A stretch of 64,000 nt of DNA, taken from NCBI GenBank assembly GCA_949775045.1, contig OX459099.1, forward strand, positions 1,768,501 to 1,832,500. Reading direction: 5' to 3'. The notes beneath the pieces are model-generated. The model was not told where the DNA came from. It searched no databases and worked only from the letters and a program-made list of their open reading frames with translations. The DNA comes from Metridium senile (lineage: Eukaryota > Cnidaria > Anthozoa > Actiniaria > Metridiidae). Numbering within the stretch: position 1 is the first letter of the stretch; each line of letters opens with the position of its first letter. Both the position numbers and the translations under genes were made by a program. Of the stretch, positions 10,101 through 21,793 are shown piece by piece.

Positions 10101-13100
10101 CATGTGTACGTAGTTGTTTGAACGAATTTACTGCAACGTTTATGATTCAAAAAGACAGAATTATCACGAGCAGCAAAAGAAAATTCAATATTTGATTGGT
10201 CTTTTATTTCTATTGAGAGAAAATCTCAAGAAGTATGCCAAGCTTGTTTGAAGAATTATAAACACAATTTGTCTATAAACGAACAAACTATTGGGCTTAT
10301 CTCACACAGCACAAACAATAAAATAAATCTAACAATACCTTCAAAGTTAAGTTAGTTTATTTACTTTGTCGCTCATCCATGAGAATTAAAATTTAGCATA
10401 ATACTCAATCGATAAATGTGGTTTCTCTTCCAATGGATGATGTTCTTCACATCTGATCAGCATTAAAATATCACAGATCTTCGATATTAATAGCGTGTCG
10501 GAAGGTCGATAAAACATTATTCTGCTAAAAAAGACTTTGATACTCTCCTTTCATTCAGGCAAAAGGATACTAACTCGTAGGTTAGCAAAATGTTTTCAAT
10601 TTCAAATTGATTTTCGATAACTTCAAACGGCTGCTTGTTTTGTTTACATTTTGTCACATGTGCTTAGAAGGATATCCAAACCAATCATCAATGGTGTTAG
10701 AATTGAACAAGGCGAGAGCCAATAAGAAATCGCTTCTTATATCCGTGCTAGTCAGCTGGGGGTCCAGAACACGGTTTGTGGCGTTGTTTCACAGACGGAC
10801 TTAGCTGAGAAAAAGTCCGGATGTGATGCAGGCTAGTAGAAGATTGGCACAAGTTTTATTTTAATCTACACTTGCAACAATTTCTCATATCATTCATCAT
10901 GATCATGATCATCATTATAGTAATAATCATCGTCATCATTGTTATCTTCTCATTAACAACTGTTTGACATTTCACCATTTTTTGGTTAATCCACAGGTGC
11001 TACAATTTCTCATATTCTTTCTTTTTATCTTTCCTTCTCTCTTAGCAATCTCCCTCAGTTGTTCGTGCATTACAGCGTTTATGCAAACCAGAGCGTTTGG
11101 ATGGAGACAACTTATATTACTGTTTGAAGTAAGTCTCTGTCACTATAAATTGGTTTTCCTATTTGAACAGTGATTATAACTATGAGTGATGTTGTTTTAG
11201 GTGTAAGAAGAAAGTTCCAGCAAACAAACAAGTTTTGATACACAAACAACCAAATATTCTTACAATTCAACTCAAGAGGTAGAATATTCTTGAAAATAAT
11301 ATATATAATCCTATTATTTATTCATTTGTTTGGTCATTCATGCATCCATTCTTTGATTTATTCTTTCATTCATGCATGCATGCATGCATTCATTCATTCA
11401 TTCATGCATCCATTCATGCATGCATTCATTCATTCATTCGTTCTTCATTCATTCATATATATTTTCATTAATTCATACATTCAATCATTCATGTATTAAA
11501 TCTTCTCTTTTTAAAGTAAGATTATTTCAATGTACTGATTGATTGATTGATTGATTCATTCATTCATTCATTCATATTTTCATTCATTCGTTCATTCATT
11601 CATATATATTTTCATTCATTCATACATTCAATCATTCATATATTAAATCTTCTCTTTTTAAAGTAAGATTATTTCAATGTACTGATTGATTGATTGATTG
11701 ATTCATTTTGGTTTTTCATTTGTTTATTTTGTCAATTTCTTTCATCCATTTATTGATTCATCCATACATTAAGTTATTTATTCAAACATCTTTTTCTTCA
11801 TTTATCACTCTTTCAAGGTTTGATTCCAACCATATCTTTGTTGGAGGCAAAGTCACAAAGTCTATTGAATATGGTGAACATCTTGATTTACGACCATTCA
11901 TGACATCAAAGGTAACCTAATATCATCATTGCCATCATATTATTCTAGTTTTACTTATAGCAAGATTTATATATACTAGCTCAATTTTAACAACAAATAT
12001 TGAGAAATGTTTATGTTTTGGTTTTTGTGTATTGAAAAAGTTTCCTATTTCAATGTTGAATTGAAGTAGAATTCAACCGAATAATAACTTTCAATACATA
12101 GTCTTCTGAACATGTCAAATAAAAAATATATACATGTGCATAGTGTTTCATTTGCTCTTGCTCTTTACATACACGTAACACGGTTGTAATGACAAAATCT
12201 TCACATTGTTTACCCTGATGATGATGGGCTAGTAGCCTGAAAGCTTGGTTAAATAAAATCAAAACAGGCTGATGAAACATGTCTTTTAAAATGACTGTAA
12301 TAAGTGTCAAATACCCCTCTCCCATTCCATACATGTGTGAAAACCACACTTTTTATAGTCAAAACGTTTCACCTATTTTTGTTAGAACTTATTGTTTAAT
12401 ACAAATTAAAAGATATTTTTGTCCTAGGGTTCTCCAGTCAAATATAAGCTCTATGCTGTTCTTGTTCATTCTGGGTATTCCAGTAACTCAGGACATTATT
12501 TCTGCTATGTCAGAGGCTCCAATAACTCTTGGTATAATATGAATGATTCTATGGTAAGTAGAAGATACATTTCTGTACAGACAACATTTTTTCCCAACTT
12601 ATTGTGGGGTCTTTATAAGCAGATACTAGTTTAATATACCAGTTTATTGACTAGTTCCCATTAATAAGCAGTGAACTGGCACAACCATCATTATAATAGC
12701 ATCCTCATCATTGTCACTGTCCTAATCATCTCCATCAACATTTGCAGTATCACCATCATTTCATCATCATAACCATTCTAATGGTTATGAGCAGAGTTGT
12801 GTGCTGTAAATATTGAATGTAGCGTTAGTGAGTGTGAGCGACCCTCGCATAAGAGTGATGGTTGTAAATAAACATTTTAATGATCCTCATTGCTATCATA
12901 ATCATAATTACCATCATCATCATCATTACAGCAATCATCATCATTTTCATACTTATTACTCTCATTACAAAGTCATAATTGTATTGCAATCATAGTCATG
13001 GATATGTTTTAAATACTTTTCCAGGTTCGACAAGTTGGTTTGAATGCTGCCCTCAATCAACAAGCCTACCTGTTGTTTTATACCAGGATGCCTGATAATG

Positions 13101-16100
13101 ACTCACAACACGTATGATATATAATTTGTACTTAAAACTATTCTTTTCTTTGCATTAAAAAATAATATAGAGGATATTACATGGGCACCCGTAGATACAA
13201 ATTTTATCTTCAAGTGTTGAAATGATCTTTCACGAGTGAGCGCAACAAAGATTTTCAACAAGAGAAGCTAAAATTTGTATCTCCAAGCGACCATGAAATG
13301 TTCTGTTTATTATATATTAGGTAGTGATCATCAACTATCTTGAGCATACAACTTGCTATGATTAAAGTTTCAACAGTTTCATTGAAAATCTCTGTCTAAT
13401 AAAACTTCACACACCAGCTGAGTTGATCGCCTTCCCCAAAAGGAATAATGGGTCACTATTTTTGGTTAGCATTTTATGAGCATTTTCCGATCATTGAAGT
13501 TCTCTTGGTAGAATAATGGGAAATGCTAATCAAAATAGGATGTTGAATCCTCAATTCTGATTGGTTGACCTTGTGTTTATTCTGAAGGTCAGCTCAGCTG
13601 GCATGAAAGATATGATAATCTTTCACATGTGAAAGATACAAAGTTTTAGACACAGGAGAAAACCTGTTATTTCATTGATATCTATATAAAAAAAATTATC
13701 TATTACCAGTAAATGATATGCTACAAAATTGTAATTATTATGATTTTTTTCTACTCCTAACAGGAGAAGAAACCTTCAACACCAATATCAACAAAGCCAA
13801 CAACTGGTCAAACTCCACAACCTGGTCCAAAGATCATTAAAGATAATGGTAATAAATATAAAAATAAATGGTCTCTCTTAAGCAGGGATGACAAGAACTG
13901 AGGAATGGTACACCTCAGTTTTTGCATGAGACATGTGAAGGACTTAACAGTCGGCTATACACTTATTTTAAAAATTCCAACTTTTTCTACTTTAATTTTT
14001 ATTTTTGCATTAAAAAAATTAATATTTTTTGAGATTTCAATAATTATGTTGTTCTTGTCCAGTTTTCCATTATGATGAATGTTTCATCTTTTTAGTGTTA
14101 ATCTTTTTCATGTTATTGTTTATACAGACCTTGGAACTCCACTTTCCCGAAATGCCCAACAACCAAAATTTCCCACTACCTTCACATCTCCTACATCAGC
14201 CCCAAAACCATCGCTCATCCCTTCTGAGCAAAGGCCTAAATTCAGCTTCACCATTAAAACTCAAACAAAACTCGGTAAAACTCAGAATGAAAAGAAAACT
14301 CCACAAGATGGTCAATTGAAGGCTGAATCATCACCAAAACATGTTAGTAAAATGGCCACTGAACATGAAGAAAGCAAATCTACCAAGAAATCATCTGATG
14401 TTAGTCAAGATTCAGTTAGCAAAGTTCCAAATAAAGATGTGAAAGAAAAAGGAGCAACAACTTCAAATGATTTGAAATCTCCTGAGCCTGTGCTTGTTAG
14501 TTTTCCAGTGAAGAAAGATGAGAAATGTGAATCCCCATCAAAGAATATTAGACCACCACAACTGTTCATTCCTAGGAGTGTACATGCAAAGAGTTCTTCC
14601 ACTGATACAAAGTCTAATGGTAAGTGAAGCCAACCAGGGGAAAGGAGGGGGGGGGGGGACCCCTTTATCCAAGTGGTAGGGATGATTGGCAGTCGATATT
14701 GCAATTGAACCCTAAAAGGTATGCATAAATTAAGAGAACTGACAAAGCCTCAGATCTGATAACTCCTACCACTTGGACAAAGGTAGAACCCCCGGGGTGA
14801 AGCTATCTCTACTTATTGCTGTAGTTATTATATGTAAACTGTTGTGTCCTAAAACTGTGTACAGGCACAGTCATATGCATTGGCAGACTGACTAAGTAAC
14901 TGACATACAGGCCTTCTTGATAAATGTTTGTCCTACTGACCAATGGTTTCTCTCATTGGCTGACTAGCCAGATAATTGACAACCAACTTCTGAAAGATGA
15001 AGTGACTGACTGACTGACTGAATGAATGACTGACTGACTGACCGACTGACTGACTGAATACCGGACTAAATGACTGACCAACTGAATGACCGACTGACTT
15101 ACTGACTGACCGACTGACCGACCGACTGACTGACTGACTGACTGACTAATGGACTGTTTCACTAACAGACTGACCGGCTGACTGACTGACTATTGGTCAT
15201 TTGCATTGGCTTGCTGACTGATTGCATGGCTAATGGTCTAATTGACTGACGTACAAACAAATCAACTGACTAACTGATGGTCAATGATCAAGTAGTAAAT
15301 GAATAAGGTGACAAAAATAAAACAATGAATGAATGAATAGCAAGTGAATAACTAACTAAAGGAGTAAAGTTTACAATGTCAAAATTACAGAACTGGCTAT
15401 CCATATGCCAATTATCATTACGGCTGACCACAGGCAGCCCAACTAGTCTATCTGAGGAATTTTTCAAAGCGAAAACATTTTGTTTTTAGCGCGCGCCAAG
15501 CTGAAAGATCCGATTAATAAAAGGATTGTTTATGTTTGAGAACGCGGTTGGGCTTCCTGTGTTGATTGGTTTGATCGCACGCGACTTTCTCACTCACGAC
15601 AGAAATCAAAGGGAGTTGAGAGAGTTGTATTTTGTGACACTGCACAACTTTGACGAAAAGCCACAGGAATCCCATCCGCATGTATTCAAACAAATACATC
15701 ACAGGAAGCCCGCCCGCACGCTCAAAAAAAAAAAAAAAAACATTTTTGTTCAATATTAATATGCGCGTGTGCGCGGTAAAAAAATATTTTATTCGCTTTA
15801 AAAAAATCCTCAGATCGAGTAGGTGGGCTGCCTGTGGTCTGACTGATCTTATTTCTATCCTAGAAGAGAAAAGTGTTGCTATGACAACTCCCAAAAAAGC
15901 CACCACGCCTTGGAAAGTAACACCTCAGCCACCCAACAACTACTTCACATATGGTCCAATGTCCCCTCCCCCCAAGGGAACCCCTTTGCCACAACCATCA
16001 CCATCATCTGTTATTTCTGATGCAAGTAGTGCATCAAGTAAAACAGCAAAGACAGGAGACTGGAACATTAAGGACAAAAGAATTCCAACTCCTGGACCCA

Positions 16101-19100
16101 AACTCCCAGAGCGACAACATGCAGGTTGGACAGTGAGTCAAAAGTCTGGGATTGAAAAAGTCGACCAGGATGATGATGAGGAGAGCTGGGTCGAAGGCTC
16201 AAGTAAAAAGTCAAAGAAAAAACGAAAGAAGGAGAAACGAAAAGAATCGAAAAAATACCACAAATTGACCGATCGGGATGAAGATAATGATGAAAAGAAG
16301 GAAAAAGAAGAGAAAAGTAAACAAGATTCAGACAAAGGGAGCAAGAAAAAGCATAAGAAGAAGAAAAAGAAGAAGGAGAAAGCCAGTAAAGACAGTGACA
16401 GGGAAGATCTCTTGAAAGAAAAATCTTCAGATGATGAGTCGACAAAAGAGAAGCCAAAGAAGAGAAAGAAAGAGGAGAGTGGTCATGAAGTGGAGTCAAA
16501 ACGACAGCGGTTGGTAGATTATGCTAGTGATGATAGTGAGTGCCTTGAGGACCAGAACAATAACACAACGGAGAAATCCAGTACTAAGGACAGTGCAAAA
16601 GAACATCCCAAGAAAGGCAAAAAGGGTAAGAGTAGATGATTTTAAAGATATGCATACTTTATTTGTTATACAAAAAGGAATAAAAAACAAGGCTCTTTGC
16701 ATAAAACAATAGCAGCGTTCCCACAGTTAGGAAAAAGCATTTTTTGAGGTCAGGGAATTGTTGCCATCATGCATTCTCAAATTCTTTTTGGCGATAGTTA
16801 TGTAATTTCACTCCTAAACGAAACTTTTCTAAGGTTCCCTAAAAAAGAACTAAATAGAAGTGTGCTACTTGGTCATTGAAAAATTGGTTTTGGTCAGGGA
16901 AAAGTCAGGGAATTTTACTTTTTCATATAATTGGGAACCCTGAATAGATTATGGCAAATGAAAAGTGCCGTTTTTATTTCTTTGATTCCATTCTGAAAAT
17001 TAGGCGAAATAATGACATTATTTTTCAATGCTTGATGTTGAGTCGTTTATTTTGTCGTCTTTAGATGTTCCAGTTGTCGTTTATACCGGAGAACAAAAAG
17101 ACAAATCATCACGCAAAGCAACATGGGATGGATCACGTGATAGTTCAACTGTTAACGAACTTCTCAAAGACAGTGGTGGAGTCTTTGGCTATGGAGATAA
17201 TGGTACGCAGCTATTTCATACACATTATCAAGGATTACTTGCCGGGACAAATTGTTAGCAAAGAGACAAAAATGTTTTATTGCAAAGTGGTGTTACAGTG
17301 AGGAGATTCGAACGGTGAACATTTTGAGGTTTTTTGACCCACATCCCATGAGCGAATAGATAAGAAATAAGATTTATTATTTCAACATTTGCTTCAACAT
17401 CCGTTCGATTTTGTTGAATGACAATGTTTAAACGCTTTTAAACTCTCTCAACATCAATTCAACATCGATTCAACACGTTTCAACAATGTTTAAAAAAGCA
17501 ATGTTTATAAACATTGCCATTCTTCAATTCTTCAATGTTTATTCTCCTAAGATAGTTTGCACTAGTACAAGGAGATGAGAGTGAGGCAGTCACTGAGGGT
17601 GGTCACGGCCAGAGATTTGGTTACGTCCTCAGTGGTTCTTTTACGTCCACCTTGTAACATAGTCAGAGTGAAGGCAGACGGGACCTCCGGCTTTACGTCC
17701 TTATCCGAGAAGACGAGGCACTGAGAGAGTAAAGTATCTTGCCCAAGGACACAACGTAATCAATGTTTCCCGCGGGCCAGGAATCGATCCCAGACCATTA
17801 GGCCCGGAGTCCGACACGCTGACCGCTAGGCCACCACGTCTCTCACCACGCCATTCAACAAAATCGAACGGATGTTGAAGCAAATGTTGAAACCGTTTGC
17901 CCGGGCCTTTAGTGTATTTGAACTCACCTCAAGTTTAGAGGTTTCGAAGCAGTAATAGGTTCAGAAATAATAACCTGAAAAGTGTCCACGAGTATCCTCA
18001 TTGTAAATGAATATAATTTTTGGTACTTTCGGTTTCTTTTTCTCAAATTCGTAAAAAACCTTTTGTGCAATCGTATAACTCATATACAAATGTTTGTATA
18101 ATTTATTTTAATATTTTTCTGAACGCCTTATGCAAAACATTGATGTGATTATGATGTTGTATTTTTCAGTGACTACATGGGAAGGCGGCGAAAGTTTGAA
18201 TACCGGGAAGAACGAAAGAAAACGAGAAAAACCTCGAGACTCCTGGGACGAAGAATTGGACATGGGAAAGGTACAAGTATAGTATTACTAATTCAAAAAT
18301 AAATGGAAACAAGCGAGTAAACTAGTATAGGCTGCGTCGGTGTTTGATATAAATGATAGGTAAAATAATGAAATTTGTAACACCGTAAAAATGTTGACTT
18401 AACTTTACTGACGTTTCGAGCTTTAGCCCGGACTTCGAAACGTCAGTAAAGTTAAGTCAACATTTTTTACGGTGTTAGAAGCTAAGTTGGTTTTTGCGAT
18501 TGTTTACGTTCTTTTAGAAAATACCCATTTTGCAACAACGCTCCGCTAGAATGTACCCTGCGAGCAGAAATTTCTTTCTCTCTTATCGTCGTTCAAGGAG
18601 AGAAAGGAAGAGAAAGGAACCTCTGCTCGCAGGGTACTAGAATGTATAGAGGAATGTAAAGGAAGGAATAGGGAGAGTGGCTCTGTTCATTGAGTATTTT
18701 GATGAAGGATGATTGTATTACAAGTGCAATTTTGTGTCTCGTACGAAACAACTATAACGTACGATTTGATTGTCTTTGGAGAAAAAAAGGAAAGAACAGG
18801 GAGAGTGGCTCTGTTCATGGAGTATTTTAATGAAGGATGATTGTATTACAAGTGCAATTTTGTGTCTCGTACGAAACGACTATAACGATTTGATTGTCTT
18901 TACAGGTGAAAAAAGTCAAAGACAAAAACAAGCAGGAAAGGCGCTCTGGGGCGAACTTCTTTCAACGTGAACAAGACAAACGCAACAAAAAGGTAACACG
19001 AGGACTGACGATTACGAAAATAATGATGATGATGGTGGTGGTGGTGATGCATGATGATGCCGGACAATGATGGTGACGATGATGATGATGATGACAATGA

Positions 19101-19997
19101 TGGTGACGATGATGTTGATGATGAACAAAATGATTGTGGTTTTGATGATAACGATACTGATGCCGATGATGATGTTCTTGTTGTTATTGGTGGTGATGCC
19201 GATGATGATGTTGTTGTTGTTATTGATGGTGATGATGATGATGATGTTGTTGTTGTTATTGGTGGTGATGCCGATGATGATGTTGTTGTTGTTATTGGTG
19301 GTGATGATGATGATGATGTTGTTGTTGTTATTGGTGGTGATGCCGATGATGATGTTCTTGTTGTTATTGGTGGTGATGCCGATGATGATGTTGTTGTTGT
19401 TATTGGTGGTGATGCCGATGATGATGTTGTTGTTGTTATTGGTGGTGATGCCGATGATGATGTTGTTGTTGTTATTGGTGGTGATGCCGATGATGATGTT
19501 GTTGTTGTTATTGGTGGTGATGCCGATGATGATGTTGTTGTTGTTATTGGTGGTGATGCCGATGATGATGTTGTTGTTGTTATTGGTGGTGATGCCGATG
19601 ATGATGTTCTTGTTGTTATTGGTGGTGATGCCGATGATGATGTTGTTGTTGTTATTGGTGATGATGATGATGATGATGTTAATGTTAATGATTTTTAGGA
19701 CACTTTGATGATAATGTGATGGCGATGATGTCAATGGTAAAGATAGGGGTGGTTATGATGACGATGATAATACTGACAATAATGGTGATAACAACAATGT
19801 TGTTGTCGTGTTGTGATGATTCATATGCCAATAATAATTATCATATAAATATCAACTTTGATATAGCAAATGCAATAATACTTATCCGCAACATTCTATT
19901 TCAGGGTATAACCGAACGAATATCCAGTCATTTCACAAGACGTCATTCATCGTCACACTCGCGAACCCACTCGTCTCGGGGATACCGCAGAATATAA
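7137..19997 (+). CDS. USP36: Ubiquitin-specific protease, USP36/USP42 type
   Basis: Seventeen exons keep frame and give 1012 aa: 7137-7593, 7882-7995, 8656-8758, 9311-9378, 9686-9756, 11046-11128, 11201-11278, 11818-11911, 12428-12553, 13025-13111, 13764-13848, 14128-14619, 15864-16625, 17065-17202, 18170-18270, 18906-18992, 19905-19997. The Cys box [13 protein letters not shown] puts the nucleophile at Cys125. The His box is SGHYFCYVR (His379), and WYNMNDS carries the acidic partner (Asp396). Two CxxC pairs (CLMC, CLKC) form the zinc site; [12 protein letters not shown] is the QDAHEF motif. The catalytic domain (about 115-410) is followed by a long lysine-rich, disordered tail with [21 protein letters not shown] and FFQREQDKR. 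This C-terminal pattern is known from USP36, a nucleolar enzyme acting on ribosome-biogenesis factors and Myc. USP42 is the paralogue in vertebrates; this gene may represent the pre-duplication form. Confidence 0.92.
7650..7800 (+). repeat. tRNA-derived SINE-like fragment in USP36 intron 1
   Basis: A B-box-like GGTTTGAGTCCTGGCTC (about 7691-7707) follows GCCGAGCTGTTATCCA. The downstream body TCTCCAAGGGTTTTTCTC suggests a SINE tail. The A box is poor, so the call is tentative. Confidence 0.4.
8787..9085. mobile_element. Miniature inverted-repeat element, family A copy 1
   Basis: Ends read ACACTTTCCAAGAAAGTTTG on the left and CTCGGAAAGGGTGTATA, inverted, on the right. The interior carries GATCATGGATCAGTT and ATAATCCCCTGC, shared with the copy at 60636-62053. 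It sits in USP36 intron 3. No ORF. Confidence 0.6.
9507..9635. mobile_element. Hairpin element, family B copy 1
   Basis: GAGCAGAGGTTCCTTTCTCT and its inverse AGAGAAAGGAACCTCTGCTC face each other around a loop with TTACCTGGAACAA. A related hairpin is at 18556-18645. In USP36 intron 4. Confidence 0.6.
9925..10781. mobile_element. 857-bp non-autonomous DNA transposon
   Basis: Inverted ends of about 65 bp: the left starts CCACAAACCGTGTTCTGGAC and the right ends with its exact complement. Both contain GACTAGCACGGATATA-type and GAAATCGCTTC/GAAGCGATTTC blocks. The interior has no convincing coding region. It lies in USP36 intron 5. No target duplication could be fixed because the left flank is a TCA microsatellite. 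Confidence 0.7.
11290..11705. repeat. TTCA/TTGA microsatellite with a duplicated segment
   Basis: Long runs of ATTC and GATT tetranucleotides. The block ATTAAATCTTCTCTTTTTAA with its flanks occurs twice, near 11494 and 11642, so a unit of about 147 bp is duplicated. In USP36 intron 7. Confidence 0.8.
12660..12975. repeat. TCA/ATC-rich low-complexity stretch
   Basis: Interrupted CATCATCATT repeats in USP36 intron 9. No coding meaning is seen. Confidence 0.7.
13160..13322. mobile_element. Hairpin element in USP36 intron 10
   Basis: GATACAAATTTTATCTTC is answered by GAAGCTAAAATTTGTATCTC, with outer GGATATTACATGG facing CCATGAAATGTTC. This gives a 160-bp imperfect palindrome without an ORF. Confidence 0.5.
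14640..14800. mobile_element. Hairpin element in USP36 intron 12 (first)
   Basis: GGGGGACCCCTTTATCCAAG and GTGGTAGG face CCTACCAC and TTGGACAAAGG at 14764-14782. It begins about 20 bp after the exon 12 donor. The family is unknown. Confidence 0.5.
14990..15190. repeat. GACT/CTGA tetranucleotide array
   Basis: Imperfect CTGACTGACTGA repeats of about 200 bp in USP36 intron 12. Confidence 0.85.
15425..15841. mobile_element. Inverted-repeat element abutting USP36 exon 13
   Basis: The left end GACCACAGGCAGCCCAACTA and right end TGGGCTGCCTGTGGTCTGAC are inverse, as are the inner TCTGAGGAATTTTT and AAAAAAATCCTCAGA. A second inverted pair (GGGCTTCCTGTG / CACAGGAAGCCC) lies inside. The right end stops about 22 bp before exon 13, so little more than the pyrimidine tract separates them. 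Confidence 0.6.
17380..17892. mobile_element. Element with perfect 41-bp inverted repeats nested in family C copy
   Basis: Bases 17380-17420 and 17852-17892 are perfect inverted copies of each other over 41 bp (start TTTCAACATTTGCTTCAACA). Between them lie ACATCAATTCAACATCG-type repeats and a tRNA-like segment. No transposase. It interrupts the family C element. Confidence 0.75.
17575..17845 (-). repeat. tRNA-derived SINE-like sequence
   Basis: Read on the minus strand it begins GACGTGGTGGCCTAGCGGTC (A box) followed by GGGATCGATTCCTGG (B box). Its body is CTTGCCCAAGGACACAAC and CTTTACGTCC on the plus strand. The order and spacing fit a tRNA-derived SINE; it lies inside the 41-bp-repeat element. 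Confidence 0.6.
18378..18480. repeat. 41-bp-arm hairpin
   Basis: AACACCGTAAAAATGTTGAC and the following CTTTACTGACGTTTCGAG are answered in inverse by CTTCGAAACGTCAGTAAAG to ACGGTGTT, with a loop of about 20 bp. In USP36 intron 15. Confidence 0.7.
18556..18645. mobile_element. Hairpin element, family B copy 2
   Basis: GTACCCTGCGAGCAGAAATT is answered by CCTCTGCTCGCAGGGTAC with internal TTTCTTTCTCTC/GAGAGAAAGG. It is the same family as 9507-9635. Confidence 0.6.
18671..18905 (+). repeat. 128-bp tandem duplication ending at the exon 16 splice acceptor
   Basis: The block from GGGAGAGTGGCTCTGTTCAT through GATTTGATTGTCTTT occurs at 18671 and again at 18799. The second copy ends in the real acceptor CTTTACAG before exon 16. 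The first ends CTTTGGAGAAAAAAAGG, which looks like a decayed copy of the acceptor and exon start. Confidence 0.8.
19020..19697. repeat. 36-bp GATGATGTTGTTGTT minisatellite
   Basis: About 14 copies of a 36-bp unit (core GGTGGTGATGCCGATGATGA) fill USP36 intron 16. Long open frames across it on both strands are a consequence of the 3-bp periodicity, not genes. Confidence 0.9.
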
Positions 19998-20255
19998 CCC
20001 CGTATTTTGTTATATTTTAATGATTTGTAATCCCAGCTCTATCTATGCATGTACAGTATGATACACAATTTGCAAATACATGTATACTTAGCCTGGGGTA
20101 ATGATTCACTCGCGAGCCAACTCGTCTCGGGGATACCGCAGGATATAACCTCGTATTTTCTTATATTTTAATGATTTATAATCCCAAGTCTAACTGACGT
20201 TTCCCATTACATGTAAAGTATACATACTTATTATGCAAATACATGTAAACTTCGC
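19955..20255 (+). repeat. 152-bp tandem duplication of the USP36 terminal exon and 3'UTR
   Basis: CACTCGCG at 19955 recurs at 20107, and the following CGTCTCGGGGATACCGCA and TATTTTAATGATTT blocks recur in step. The copy includes the last codons, the stop and the start of the 3'UTR. The second copy lies downstream of the stop and is not translated. Confidence 0.75.
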
Positions 20256-20404
20256 CTGGGGTTATGATTCAAATTAGGACCTTTATCAACAGCAACAATC
20301 GTTTATTTTCCGGCTTGTGTCTGAGGGTTTAGAAACTCATATACAAGCGAACGTGCGTTGAAAGTGCTTTTTTTAATCTTTAATGCGGTTTCTCTTTGTC
20401 CGAC

Positions 20405-20590
20405 ACATAATTGACTTAACCCTGGAAGCCAGGAGTCAGTTGTACGATGCCAGGATAAAGTTATCCACTGGATAAGAGTTATCAAGTGTATAGAATCTGT
20501 ATATGTTTTATCCATTGGATAGTTATTTATCCATTTATCCGGTGTATAGCACTATTCAGGCTTTGTACAACCGGCTCCAGGGTTTTTGCT
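20405..20590. mobile_element. Palindromic element, family D copy 1
   Basis: It contains GTTATCCACTGGATAAGAG and the inverse TTATCCGGTGTATAGCACTA, then TTCAGGCTTTGTACAACCGG. The block (GAAGCCTGAATAGCACTATC type) is shared with 49783-49887 and 57686-57817. Confidence 0.55.
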
Positions 20591-21580
20591 TTATTAAGGG
20601 TTTGTATTTACCGCTTGTTATTTCTGTCCGTTAAAAACCAATTACAAAACAAAATACAAACTCTAAAGCAATTAGAAAATAACCTCTTGTACCCAGTGTA
20701 AATGTACTTCAGCCGACCTGACATTATCCTGACTCGTTTTCCTCCCATACTTTTCACGCTGGTACAGTGGAAAAGGAACCTCTGTCAACAGAAACATCTG
20801 TGTATATTAACAATAACTTTTAACTATTTCATAATACGCACTCGTTACCAATATAAAACTTTTTTGATTACCCTGCATGGTTACCAGAGGCTTGACTATT
20901 AACTCTTTTTTTAACTCAAAGAGGTGTTTGCTCTTTTTTAACTCTATTTTTGAGCCTCAAAAATACGGCTCAAAATACGTGGCAGGGAGAGAGTTAGTCA
21001 AGCTTCTGGTGAACAGGGTATTTTTTTGTTTTGAATAATACCGACACAATATGAACAAGTTAATTAATAGGATACTGGTATATGTCTAGACTATGTACAC
21101 AAGCATGTAACGGTTTTGCCTCTTGTGATGTATTTAAACAGTGAATCAGTAGACCTGTTTATAGTTCTTCATTGCGCAGTTTAAGCCTCATTAACAGGTA
21201 AATTTAGGGGTCGTGAAAAGGTGGTTCATCCCAATATTTTTTCAGAAAATGACACGACCTAGACTGGCTTCATTAGTCGGACCCAGTTCGCCCTGGAGTT
21301 TTTGTCGAGCAAAAAAGAGAGCAAACTGGGACTGACTTGTGGACTGATAAGTTCAGTCACGACCCTGACTTTTGTCGAAAACGAGATTTTTGAGTGTTTG
21401 TTGATGCACGCATTCCTTGCATTACCACCTTCAGTATAATAATGATATAGTATATCTGCAATCGAGACATATGCTAAGCAATGAGAATTGAAAACTTGGT
21501 ATTACCCTGTGGACTCTGCCTCCTTTGTTGAAAGAGAGAGAGGAGGTTAATCGGATGCATGTTACTTGAAAAGCCTGTTG

Positions 21581-21793
21581 CAGTGAGGATACTCGAACCG
21601 TGAACACTTTGACTTTTTTGTTACTTTTTTTGACCCACATCCCTTGAGCGAAATGATTAGAAATATGATTTGTTGTGAACACTTAGTGTATTTGAGCTCA
21701 CTGCTTCATTTTTAGAGGTTTTGAAGCAGTAGAAGGTCCAGAAAATAATAACATGAAAAAAGTCAAGTGCTCACGGTTCGAGTATTCTCACTG
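21581..21793. mobile_element. Tc1/mariner-like miniature element, family C copy 2 (intact)
   Basis: CAGTGAGGATACTCGAACCG on the left and CGGTTCGAGTATTCTCACTG on the right are inverted ends. The right flank is TA, the left is TG. It is uninterrupted and serves as reference for the copy at 17296-18003. Confidence 0.7.

Larger units (their letters stand above)
17296..18003. mobile_element. Tc1/mariner-like miniature element, family C copy 1 (interrupted)
   Basis: The ends are TA-CAGTGAGGAGATTCGAACGG and, inverted, GAGTATCCTCATTG-TA, so the TA target duplication is intact. The body (TTTTTTGACCCACATCCC, GTGTATTTGAACTCA) matches the copy at 21581-21793, but here about 500 bp is inserted near 17380-17892. 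In USP36 intron 14. Confidence 0.65.

Noticed and set aside
16068..16499. Minus-strand open frame of serine/leucine-rich sequence
   Set aside because: Antisense to the lysine-rich USP36 exon 13; the composition mirrors that exon.
18378..18480. Rho-independent-terminator-like hairpin
   Set aside because: The setting is a spliced animal gene, and the hairpin is far too long and lies in an intron; a repeat fits better.
19012..19734. Long open frames on both strands (Asp-Val-Gly repeats, Asn-Ile repeats)
   Set aside because: They follow the 36-bp minisatellite in USP36 intron 16. Any period divisible by three with no stop gives such frames.
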